Assembly: GCA_017937025.1 (NCBI GenBank)
Contig: JAGBEJ010000005.1
Location: 1 to 64,000, forward strand
DNA from: Paludibacteraceae bacterium
GTDB taxonomy: Bacteria; Bacteroidota; Bacteroidia; Bacteroidales; Paludibacteraceae
Direction of reading: 5' to 3'
Length of the DNA: 64,000 nucleotides
A model generated the notes under the pieces. It was not told the DNA's origin. It did not search any database and saw only the letters and a program-made list of their open reading frames with translations. The position numbers and the translations under genes were made by a program. This document shows positions 44,099-51,664 of this stretch, piece by piece. Each line of letters begins with the position of its first letter. Position 1 is the first letter of the stretch.

Positions 44099-44806
44099 AT
44101 GAATGATATGAAGAATTTTATTGGTACAGAAAACGGTCACGAATGGGTTGACCTCGGTTTGCCTACAGGGACTAAGTGGGCGACTTGCAACATCGGTGCA
44201 ACTAAGCCGGAAGAAATTGGCGATCATTTTGCTTGGGGCGAGGTGAAACCCAAAGAAGGATATAGTTTTCTCAATTATAAGTACAAGTCGCACGAAACTT
44301 TCAAGCTCACAAAATACAATACAGACCGCAGTGAAGGCGAAAACGGTTTCGTAGACTACAAGACCACTCTCGACCTTGAGGATGACGCTGCATACGTCAA
44401 CTGGGGCGGCAAGTGGATGATGCCGACAATGGTGCAACAAATGGAACTTCGCAATGAGTGCTACTGGGAGTGGACAGAAGACTACAATGGTAGTGGAGTG
44501 GCAGGATTTATTGTTTATAAAGCAAAGGCGGAAGCTGATAAAGGTGTAATATATAAAGACGAAACTCCATCTTCATCTTACTCCCTTGGGGATGCCCACA
44601 TTTTTCTGCCTGCTGCGGGCGATGGTTTCTCTGGCGACCTCGACGACGCTGGGTCTGACGGCTTCTATTGGTCCTCGTCGCTGAATACCCGCGGATCGAA
44701 AAGCGCGTGGATCGTCATGTTTTTAAAACCAAACGACCCGAGCAACTACGACGGCGGTTTCCGCGAAAACGGTTATTCTGTACGTGCCGTTATTCCAGGT
44801 GAGTGA
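44099..44806 (+). CDS. FISUMP-domain (lectin-like fold) protein
   Basis: A 235-residue protein of the Fibrobacter-succinogenes-paralog type. The first half has HEWVDLGLPTGTKWATCNIGATKPEE and FAWGEVKPK. The end has FYWSSSLNTRGSKSAWIVMF and GYSVRAVIPGE, which is the hallmark C-terminus. No signal peptide is seen, so it may stay in the cytoplasm, unlike most FISUMP proteins. The fold is shared with variable proteins of diversity-generating retroelements, but no reverse transcriptase is in the window. Base composition rises in G+C over about the last 180 bases, hinting at mosaic origin. Role in the island unknown. Confidence 0.8.
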   Translation: MNDMKNFIGTENGHEWVDLGLPTGTKWATCNIGATKPEEIGDHFAWGEVKPKEGYSFLNYKYKSHETFKLTKYNTDRSEGENGFVDYKTTLDLEDDAAYVNWGGKWMMPTMVQQMELRNECYWEWTEDYNGSGVAGFIVYKAKAEADKGVIYKDETPSSSYSLGDAHIFLPAAGDGFSGDLDDAGSDGFYWSSSLNTRGSKSAWIVMFLKPNDPSNYDGGFRENGYSVRAVIPGE

Positions 44807-44830
44807 ATGTAAATTGACAGATATAAAAAA

Positions 44831-44856
44831 TGCGTGAAATCTTTCACGCATTTTTT
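44831..44856 (+). terminator. Terminator after the FISUMP gene
   Basis: TGCGTGA/TCACGCA stem followed by six Ts. The gap 44807-45123 holds this hairpin, then the H2 hairpin and a promoter, and no gene that I can see. Confidence 0.75.
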
Positions 44857-45037
44857 GTTTCTAGTATCATTATTCTAAGATGTAAACTTCGGTTTCGAGT
44901 GCATGTATAATCAAATTACTAATGCATATTATCGCTTTCTTGAAAAACATACTAATTTTATCAAGTCACATCGGAAAGAATAACTATAGATTCTGTTCTG
45001 TGTAATAGTATTTTTATAAATAATCGCATTTTCCTTT

Positions 45038-45064
45038 GACCTCTGCCACCAGTTGGCAGAGGTC
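45038..45064 (+). repeat. Conserved module-boundary hairpin H2 (terminator)
   Basis: The same 27 bases as H1, followed by TCTTTTTTCTTTG. It is 230 bases after the FISUMP stop, which already has its own terminator, so it does not simply end that gene. Confidence 0.85.
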
Positions 45065-45073
45065 TCTTTTTTC

Positions 45074-45103
45074 TTTGCATAAAAATTATGTAAACTATAG
45101 TTG
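45074..45103 (+). promoter_or_regulatory. Promoter of the RavA/ViaA-like operon
   Basis: TTTG at 45074-45077, 18 bases, TATAGTTG at 45096-45103 (one mismatch to TAnnTTTG). It starts right after hairpin H2, and the first ATG is 21 bases downstream. Confidence 0.6.
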
Positions 45104-45123
45104 ACATTCAAAAGAAAAGAAAT

Positions 45124-45540
45124 ATGAAAATCAAAAAAGTAAAAGTAACGATGTCACGCATTGGCATCACCAGCGAGGTGGCTCCCCGAAGAGTCGTTTA
45201 TATGCCATTGGCAAAGATTGATTACATGGAAAAAGAGCATCGTAGTCAGACAGTCCATTTAGATCAGGCGTTCATTCCTGACAAGAAATTCTTCAAGGGT
45301 TGGATAATCGGTTTGTCTTATTTCGTTGGCATCACCGAAAATAGTTATCAGATATATGATGAAAATGGAATCCGCACAGGAACAGCAAGCATGGAAGATT
45401 TTGGACGCCCTATTCAGGTAAACGAAGACAATTTTATCTGCTTAAAAGGGAAAACAGTGTCTTTGATAGCCAAGAACGGTGAATGTGTAGGAAGCCGTGA
45501 ACTAACAGTTGAAGAGTTAAAGTCTATTAAAGAAGAATAG
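45124..45540 (+). CDS. Unknown 138-residue protein, first gene of the RavA/ViaA-like operon
   Basis: Not recognised. It is soluble, without signal peptide or membrane segment, and appears strand-rich in the middle (RRVVYMPLAKIDYM, then WIIGLSYFVGITENSYQIY). The C-terminal helix is acidic (VEELKSIKEE). It starts the unit after hairpin H2 and lies 4 bases before the AAA gene, so the two are surely co-transcribed. A role as adaptor, substrate or sensor for the AAA-VWA pair is possible. Confidence 0.7.
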   Translation: MKIKKVKVTMSRIGITSEVAPRRVVYMPLAKIDYMEKEHRSQTVHLDQAFIPDKKFFKGWIIGLSYFVGITENSYQIYDENGIRTGTASMEDFGRPIQVNEDNFICLKGKTVSLIAKNGECVGSRELTVEELKSIKEE

Positions 45541-45544
45541 ATTT

Positions 45545-47128
45545 ATGATGAAACCAGATAATCATATAAAATCATTACTGAAAATACTTTCACAAGGAGT
45601 ATATGAGAAGGAACATATCATTTCCATGGCATTGCTAAGTGCTATAGCAAGTGAGAGTATCTTTTTGCTTGGTCCTCCAGGTACAGCAAAAAGTTTGGTC
45701 GCTCGTCGCTTGAAACTCGCATTCAAGGACGGAAAGGCTTTTGAATATCTCATGTCTCGTTTCAGTACTCCGGACGAGATTTTCGGACCAGTGTCTATCT
45801 CCATGCTCAAAAATGAAGATAAGTATGAACGTGTGGTAGATGGATTCCTGCCCACCGCCACCATCGTGTTTCTTGATGAGATATGGAAAGCCAGCCCGTC
45901 TATACAGAATGCATTGCTGACAGCCATCAATGAACGTATTTTCCCAAACGGACGCAACACATTGTCACTACCGATGAAAGCATTGATTGCAGCAAGTAAT
46001 GAACTTCCGGCTGAAGATGAAGGTTTGGAAGCTCTTTGGGACAGGTTTCTTGTGCGTATGGTGTCGAATTGCATACAGTCGGAAACATCGTTCTATAAGA
46101 TGATAAGTCAGAAACCAGTCGGAGAAATCATTGTGCCGAGTGATTTGCAGATAACAGACGAACTGTATGAGACATGGCAAAATGAAATATATACCATCGC
46201 TATCCCTGATAATGTTTGCAGTGCGGTTTCTTTCATTCGTAAGCGACTGAAAGATGAATCAACGAAAGAAGGGAATAAGGAAATGGATTTCTATGTGTCT
46301 GACAGACGATGGAAAAAATGCTTTCGTATCATGCAAACGGCAGCTTTCCTCAATGGGCGCAATGCTATCGACCTGACGGATGTGCCTATTTTGTTTCATT
46401 GTCTTTGGAATACTGTTGACGTAATACCTACGATTATCGACATAGTTGCATCATCATTGACGGCTGATATAGACAGACAGATGGAGAAATCGCAAAAGGA
46501 GATAGACCTTGCTATCAAGAAGAAATCACAACCTGTCAAGAATGAAGAAGATGAGCAGAGTCAACCGGAACAATTCACGCTGGTAAACTATTTCTATTAC
46601 AGCATACACAACTTTCCGCAAGGGAAGTGCCTCTTCTATAAAGCCGATTACAAATACATTGATGTTGATAAGGCATCGGATGGAATTTTCTACTACGATG
46701 AACAGAAGAAATCTTGGATCGTTCATGCTATCTATACTGGCGCTCCTTTTGACTACAAAGTGAAAAACGCGCAGAATGTGCGAAAGATTAAACTTCAGAA
46801 ATGCAATGGTGGCGTTTTCATTGACAACGTGCCTTATGCATTTGAACGGAGTATGCCATTATCTATGAGCTCGTTGACTTCTGACAGTGGGCAAGAGCTG
46901 TTTACTGATGGAATCTTTGCAGAACCGTCTGCAGCCGATACAGCGTTATCCACGCTTCAAACGAATATTGCACCAGCACTGACAAGTCTTCAGACTCTCT
47001 TTGCTGAATCCAAGCATTTGTTTCTGTCTGACGATGACAAGAAGATAGTCAAAAAATATCTCGGCCTATGTGAAAAACGCATGAAAGAGATGGAAGTGAA
47101 AATCAAAAACGCCCAACAATTGTTATGA
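45545..47128 (+). CDS. RavA-like MoxR-family AAA+ ATPase
   Basis: A 527-residue AAA+ ATPase very like RavA: the stretch SESIFLLGPPGTAKSLVARRL (Walker A GPPGTAKS) is followed by SRFSTPDEIFGPVSI and IVFLDEIWKASPSIQNALLTAINER (Walker B FLDEIWKA). The LIAASNELPAEDEGLEALWDRFLVRM segment bears sensor-1 and the Arg-finger region. The C-terminal half (about 330-527) includes a beta-rich part and a coiled coil. RavA works with the VWA protein ViaA, and a VWA gene overlaps the end of this one by 4 bases. In E. coli the pair affects respiratory complexes and aminoglycoside uptake; the role here is unknown. Confidence 0.88.
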   Translation: MMKPDNHIKSLLKILSQGVYEKEHIISMALLSAIASESIFLLGPPGTAKSLVARRLKLAFKDGKAFEYLMSRFSTPDEIFGPVSISMLKNEDKYERVVDGFLPTATIVFLDEIWKASPSIQNALLTAINERIFPNGRNTLSLPMKALIAASNELPAEDEGLEALWDRFLVRMVSNCIQSETSFYKMISQKPVGEIIVPSDLQITDELYETWQNEIYTIAIPDNVCSAVSFIRKRLKDESTKEGNKEMDFYVSDRRWKKCFRIMQTAAFLNGRNAIDLTDVPILFHCLWNTVDVIPTIIDIVASSLTADIDRQMEKSQKEIDLAIKKKSQPVKNEEDEQSQPEQFTLVNYFYYSIHNFPQGKCLFYKADYKYIDVDKASDGIFYYDEQKKSWIVHAIYTGAPFDYKVKNAQNVRKIKLQKCNGGVFIDNVPYAFERSMPLSMSSLTSDSGQELFTDGIFAEPSAADTALSTLQTNIAPALTSLQTLFAESKHLFLSDDDKKIVKKYLGLCEKRMKEMEVKIKNAQQLL

Positions 47129-48498
47129 GTAAGGCTGACGAAGAATATTTTGCCAAGAAGCTGAAAGACTATGATGAGGCTTTTGACTTCTATATGGACT
47201 GCGGCAGGTTGCCGGACAGTTTATCTCAGGGAGATCCGCTTGGCGACTTAATCGGACAGACCATTCAAGATAATCCACAACTTGAAAGCCAGGATCCGCT
47301 TTGGGCGGAATTGCTCAAGGAAGAGATGATGAAATTCATTGAGGCTATGCTCCGTTTGTTTCAGCCTATTGAAGAACATCATCGAAAAGAGCAAAAGTTC
47401 ATTGCAGCTTTCGCTAGTGGCAGTATCGCCAAAAAGCGGGAGATGTGGAGACAGGCGGTTGATGTAATTGAGTCGCAGTACAAAGCCGAGGAGTTGAATA
47501 TAGAAGGCTACAGGCGCCAACTTAGTGAGAGGGAATCTATGGAACAGGTAGAAACTATTCTCAATGCTATGGTGAGAGACTGGGGAAAAGCCTGTGGTGA
47601 GAAAGAAATGGAACGTAAGAAAAAGTTGATTGAAGACAATCAGTCGCGATGGGAGCGTCACGTTAAGGAGTATGGGCTTAGTGACTACAATGAACGTCGA
47701 AAAGTAGAGCAGTTTTTCTATTCATATCCCGAACTGAAGGATTTGCTACGGATAATCGGGCGTGAGCAGCCAAAGCGAGAAGATGAAATGGATGATACCG
47801 TGAGACGCTATCTTCCGATATTGCCATCACCACCTAAACCCGCAGCAGAGGCAGAGGAGATAGGAAACGGTGATGACCTGCAACATCTTATGCCTTCTGA
47901 AACAGCCATCCTTTCGGAACACTCTACTGAAAGCTTGTTCTATTATAAGTATGCTACGAAGCAACTTCAATTGTTCGCCAATCGTCCTAAAAACGAAAGT
48001 CAATTCAAGACGGAACAGACACAAAAGAAAAAACCTCGTCTGGAAAATGGCCCAATCATAGTTGCCGTCGATACCAGTGGTTCCATGAGCGGAAAGCCAT
48101 TGAAGATTGCATATTCCGTTCTTACGCAGCTCCTCAGATTGGCAAGAAAGCAGAAGCGTAAAGTCTTTCTGATGTCATTCTCTGTCAGAGCAAAGTTTCT
48201 GGATTTATCGTTTCCCCGTAATTGGATGCGACTAAATGCTTTCCTCGAAGACCGTTTCTCTGGCGGAACTGATGGAGAAGAAATGCTTAACAAGTCAATA
48301 AAAATGTTGCAGAGCAAATCCTTTGCAATGGCAGATGTCCTTATTATAAGTGACTTCTATTTTCCACTTCCTATAGAGCAGACAAAAAGTAAAATGCTCA
48401 TTGAGCATAACAAAGGGACACGTTTTTATGGATTGAAGATAGGTAGTACGGATAAGCAGTATGATAAAATATTGGATAAGACATGGGACATCAAATAA
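47125..48498 (+). CDS. ViaA-like VWA-domain protein
   Basis: A 457-residue protein. The N-terminal two thirds is helical and charged, as in ViaA. The C-terminal VWA domain has a complete MIDAS: DTSGSMSG (DxSxS), the Thr of SGGTDGEEM, and the Asp of LIISDFYF. It should bind a divalent metal and a partner protein. Overlap by 4 bases with the RavA-like gene upstream and by 16 bases with the metallopeptidase gene downstream shows tight coupling. It probably delivers targets to the AAA ring (family inference). Confidence 0.87.
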   Translation: MSKADEEYFAKKLKDYDEAFDFYMDCGRLPDSLSQGDPLGDLIGQTIQDNPQLESQDPLWAELLKEEMMKFIEAMLRLFQPIEEHHRKEQKFIAAFASGSIAKKREMWRQAVDVIESQYKAEELNIEGYRRQLSERESMEQVETILNAMVRDWGKACGEKEMERKKKLIEDNQSRWERHVKEYGLSDYNERRKVEQFFYSYPELKDLLRIIGREQPKREDEMDDTVRRYLPILPSPPKPAAEAEEIGNGDDLQHLMPSETAILSEHSTESLFYYKYATKQLQLFANRPKNESQFKTEQTQKKKPRLENGPIIVAVDTSGSMSGKPLKIAYSVLTQLLRLARKQKRKVFLMSFSVRAKFLDLSFPRNWMRLNAFLEDRFSGGTDGEEMLNKSIKMLQSKSFAMADVLIISDFYFPLPIEQTKSKMLIEHNKGTRFYGLKIGSTDKQYDKILDKTWDIK

Positions 48499-49112
48499 AG
48501 AGAGAACCACAGTTTTGGATTAACCCGAACTTTCGGCTTAATTCACCTCATTTTCGTTTTGCATGGTTCATGGCTGACATGACAGTTCTTCGACAAGAAG
48601 CAATGATTAAGTCCGTGGAAAGGAAGGTGTATCAGACGAGTACACAATGTGTCGTATGTATGATAAACCCTGATCACAGTTCTCTTGACATTGTTTATGC
48701 AGACAATACGAATTTTGATAACCTAAGACTTCAGAAATGGCTACGTGAAATAATTCGTGACGAAATAATGCTAAGAGCCAAGATTGTCCTACCTCCTCGC
48801 TTACGCGAACTGGAACAGAAACATAATCTGCATGGAAATAGAGTATTCATCAAGAAACTTCGAGGCAATATTATGGGATGTTGCAGTGTATATAATGACA
48901 TAAGCTTAATACCAGGACTAATCATCATGCCGCAGGCATTGATTGACAGCGTAATCCTGCACGAGATGGCGCATTACAAGCATAAACATCATCGAAAATC
49001 TTTTTGGAACTTCCTTTCTCAACTGCTTGGCGAGGATGCACGAACACAAAATGAGGCTATGGACATCGTGCTATCAAAATACTGGCTTCAAATAAAATTT
49101 CTGATGAAATGA
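48483..49112 (+). CDS. YgjP-like (DUF45) metallopeptidase
   Basis: A 209-residue zinc-peptidase-like protein with HExxH in ILHEMAHYKHKHHRKSFW, the YgjP/DUF45 type, and an upstream GNIMGCCSVYNDISLIP segment that corresponds to the WGSCS loop of that family. A Glu in the C-terminal ARTQNEAMD region may be the third ligand. Its start overlaps the VWA gene by 16 bases, so it probably works with the AAA-VWA pair, giving a possible AAA-guided protease unit (inference). Hairpin H3 follows 12 bases after the stop. Confidence 0.8.
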   Translation: MGHQIKREPQFWINPNFRLNSPHFRFAWFMADMTVLRQEAMIKSVERKVYQTSTQCVVCMINPDHSSLDIVYADNTNFDNLRLQKWLREIIRDEIMLRAKIVLPPRLRELEQKHNLHGNRVFIKKLRGNIMGCCSVYNDISLIPGLIIMPQALIDSVILHEMAHYKHKHHRKSFWNFLSQLLGEDARTQNEAMDIVLSKYWLQIKFLMK

Positions 49113-49123
49113 TATTTTTCTTT

Positions 49124-49150
49124 GACCTCTGCCAATCTGTGGCAGAGGTC
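49124..49150 (+). repeat. Conserved module-boundary hairpin H3 (terminator)
   Basis: The same 11-bp stem as H1 and H2 (GACCTCTGCCA/TGGCAGAGGTC) but with loop ATCTG, followed by GCTTTTTCCTTTG. The stem is kept while the loop varies. Confidence 0.85.
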
Positions 49151-49184
49151 GCTTTTTCCTTTGCACTCAGGATTGTTAAACAAT

Positions 49185-49880
49185 ATGAGAATTGATATGA
49201 TTAATCTGTTCTTTAGAAATCGAAGGAAAAGTGAAAACGCCCTTGCCCCTTCGATCATTAAAATTATTGGCGTCGGAAATGGAGGAGTCAATGTGATAAA
49301 CCATTTACAGACGCATGGGTTCAAGAAAGATTCTCTATGGGCATGTGACATGGATGGATCTGTAGTTAAACGCGCGGTGACGACTCATTGTCTGTTGCTT
49401 GGTCAAGATGGTCTGGGTTCAGGTAACAGCTCTGAACTTGCCAGAAAAGAGGCAAAAAAGAGAATCGGAGAAATCCGTTCGATGATTGACAAAGGCCATC
49501 CCGAAGTGACATTTGTTGTCGCATGCTTGGGTGGGGGCTGTGGTACTGGTGTTTCGCCGATTATTGCCGAAGAGTCCAGGAAAATGGGCATTAAGACTAT
49601 TGGAGTAGTGACATTGCCTTTTGAATTTGAGGGGAGTCGCAAATTCAATCAAGCTACTGCAGGACTTGCGAAACTGGCAAAGAATACGGATGCCATGTTT
49701 GTCCTTAATAATCAATACATGCTCAATCACCATTCAGGGGCGTCGGTGATAACGGCGTTCTCAAAAGCAGACGAATTGATGAGGACGGTCGTGTGTAGCA
49801 TTGTTGACTTCATAAATGCAAAGAACGACAAAAAGGCAGGAAATGGACTGTCCGGATATCTAAAAAAGAAATTCACCTGA
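49185..49880 (+). CDS. Half-length FtsZ-like GTPase
   Basis: A 231-residue tubulin/FtsZ homolog containing only the GTP-binding domain. The N-terminal loop is IIGVGNGGVNVINHL (residues 27-41). The tubulin signature appears as GGGCGTG (116-122), with Cys in place of the usual Thr. Further FtsZ-like blocks are VVTLPFEFEGSRKFNQA, TDAMFVLNNQYML and AFSKADELMRTVV. The protein ends where FtsZ enters the T7 loop and second domain, so the catalytic loop that triggers GTP hydrolysis in a neighbour is missing. A frameshift was excluded because the following gene is unrelated. An ATG at 49197 is an alternative start. The AAA ATPase gene is 27 bases downstream. Confidence 0.87.
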   Translation: MRIDMINLFFRNRRKSENALAPSIIKIIGVGNGGVNVINHLQTHGFKKDSLWACDMDGSVVKRAVTTHCLLLGQDGLGSGNSSELARKEAKKRIGEIRSMIDKGHPEVTFVVACLGGGCGTGVSPIIAEESRKMGIKTIGVVTLPFEFEGSRKFNQATAGLAKLAKNTDAMFVLNNQYMLNHHSGASVITAFSKADELMRTVVCSIVDFINAKNDKKAGNGLSGYLKKKFT

Positions 49881-49907
49881 ATGTTTTTTATCTAAAACCA
49901 GAAAACT

Positions 49908-51551
49908 ATGGCTGCAACAAAAAAGATGGATTTGCTCACCGCGATGGAGCAAATCGTGGAGAAGGCGAAGGGTTCCAAACTTGGCGCCGAGTTTTATCGT
50001 GAGGCGAACATATATATTGGATATGTAGCAGAAAGGCTCGAGCTGACCAAGGAGCAAAGTGTGATGTTGGCTCTGTTTGTTGAAAATAGCTTCAATTTCA
50101 GCATCTGTATCAGTAACTTCTGTGAATTTTTAGACTGCCGGACAACAAGAATTATCCGATACATGGCCGATATTGATGTTCTGGAAAAGCGCGAGTTTGT
50201 CAGATGCAGTCGCTGTGGCAAACACTCAACCTACAGAGTTCCGGCGGAGGTTGTTGACGCTTTCAAAAGGAATGAGAAATTTGTACCCAAGAACTGTTCG
50301 GGGCTTTCTTGTCAGGGGCTATTTGCGGAGATTGAAACTCTGTTTGAACTACGGGAAGCTAAGGAACTGACTTTTGATGCTATGGTGGAGAATATGCATC
50401 ATCTGTTTGATTGTAATAAACAGCTGCTTTATGTTCAGAAGGTTAATAATTACGATTTGTTTGAAGAAGACGAAATGATGCTGATCCTTTTCTCGCATTT
50501 GTTTGTGAATCATAGCAACGACAATATTCATTTCTATGACATCGACTTTCTGTATGACGATAAGTCTGATTGGAGAAATTGTAAGACGTTGTTAGAAATT
50601 GGGGGACACGTGCTTATCATGGAAGGAATCGTAGAGAACAACAACAGCGATGGCTTTGTGAACAGAGAATCCTTCCGAATGACAGATAAAGCGAAAAGGG
50701 AACTTTTTAGCGAACTCAATCTTGCGGCTATGGACAAGAACATCAAACGAGGAGATGTTGTGAAAACGGAAGAAATTACGCCTAAAAGGCTTTTCTATGG
50801 GGAGAAGGTCGGCGCTCAGGTCGCAGAACTTGGGAAGTTATTGGAAGATGAGCAATATAACCATGTTCGGGCGAGAATGAAGGAGGCTGGTTTTCGGTGT
50901 GGTTTCACTTGTCTTTTCTATGGTGAACCAGGTACTGGCAAAACCGAAACGGTGTTACAGCTTGCAAGACAAACGGGGCGAGACATCCTTCAAGTCAATG
51001 TTTCGCAGATAAAGAGTATGTGGGTCGGCGAAAGCGAAAAGAACATCAAGCGGTTGTTCGATACGTATCGAGCTAAAGTGAAAGATAGCGCGATTGCCCC
51101 AATTCTCCTGTTCAATGAGGCTGATGCCATCATCAGCAAACGTCGGGAAGGGGCGGAGCGTGCAGTCGATAAGATGGAGAACTCGATTCAGAACATAATC
51201 CTGCAAGAAATGGAAACGCTGGATGGAATACTTATCGCAACAACCAATCTGGAACAGAATATGGATAAGGCTTTTGAACGCCGTTTCCTCTACAAGATAA
51301 AGTTTGAGAAACCAACCGTAGAAGCTCGCATGAGTATGTGGCGCGAAATGATACCAACTTTGGAAGAGGAGGACTCTCGTGTGTTGGCATCAAAGTACGA
51401 CTTCAGTGGCGGTCAGATAGAAAATATTGCCAGACATTATACGATTGGAAACATCCTTCGTGGTGAGTCCAAGAACATCGTGGAAGAGTTGACCGTTTAT
51501 TGTGACAGCGAAAGACTTGAGCCCCCAGGGAGACACAGAGTAGGATTCTGA
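49908..51551 (+). CDS. AAA ATPase with winged-helix-like N-terminus
   Basis: A 547-residue AAA protein. The N-terminal 300 residues look like winged helices plus a cysteine set (CSRCGKHSTY then NCSGLSCQG) that may bind zinc. The AAA domain has Walker A GEPGTGKT, Walker B ILLFNEADAI with Asn in place of the usual Asp, LIATTNLEQNMDKAFERRF (sensor-1 and Arg finger), and a final helical lid. It resembles ClpX/Bcs1-like Bacteroidota AAA proteins without known function. It lies 27 bases after the FtsZ-like gene and probably remodels or controls it (inference). Confidence 0.85.
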   Translation: MAATKKMDLLTAMEQIVEKAKGSKLGAEFYREANIYIGYVAERLELTKEQSVMLALFVENSFNFSICISNFCEFLDCRTTRIIRYMADIDVLEKREFVRCSRCGKHSTYRVPAEVVDAFKRNEKFVPKNCSGLSCQGLFAEIETLFELREAKELTFDAMVENMHHLFDCNKQLLYVQKVNNYDLFEEDEMMLILFSHLFVNHSNDNIHFYDIDFLYDDKSDWRNCKTLLEIGGHVLIMEGIVENNNSDGFVNRESFRMTDKAKRELFSELNLAAMDKNIKRGDVVKTEEITPKRLFYGEKVGAQVAELGKLLEDEQYNHVRARMKEAGFRCGFTCLFYGEPGTGKTETVLQLARQTGRDILQVNVSQIKSMWVGESEKNIKRLFDTYRAKVKDSAIAPILLFNEADAIISKRREGAERAVDKMENSIQNIILQEMETLDGILIATTNLEQNMDKAFERRFLYKIKFEKPTVEARMSMWREMIPTLEEEDSRVLASKYDFSGGQIENIARHYTIGNILRGESKNIVEELTVYCDSERLEPPGRHRVGF

Positions 51552-51606
51552 AGATGAAGGTTTAGGAAAAACTTTGAAGTAGCTTGGGTAAAAAGCTCTC
51601 TGCCAC

Positions 51607-51643
51607 AAACAAAAAAGCCCTGCGCAAACCACGCAGAGCTTTT
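51607..51643 (+). repeat. Right 37-bp direct repeat of the accessory island
   Basis: Matches the left repeat (37722-37758) at 34 of 37 bases. The hairpin is weaker here because two differences fall in the left arm. The 9 bases CTCTGCCAC at 51598-51606, directly before it, match the left arm and first loop base of H1/H2. It also lies between two convergent genes and may terminate both. Confidence 0.75.
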
Positions 51644-51664
51644 CGTTGTTATGATGTTTGTGTG

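Noticed and set aside
44099-44806. Complete diversity-generating retroelement
   Set aside because: A lectin-fold variable-type protein alone is not enough; no reverse transcriptase, accessory gene or template repeat was found in the window.
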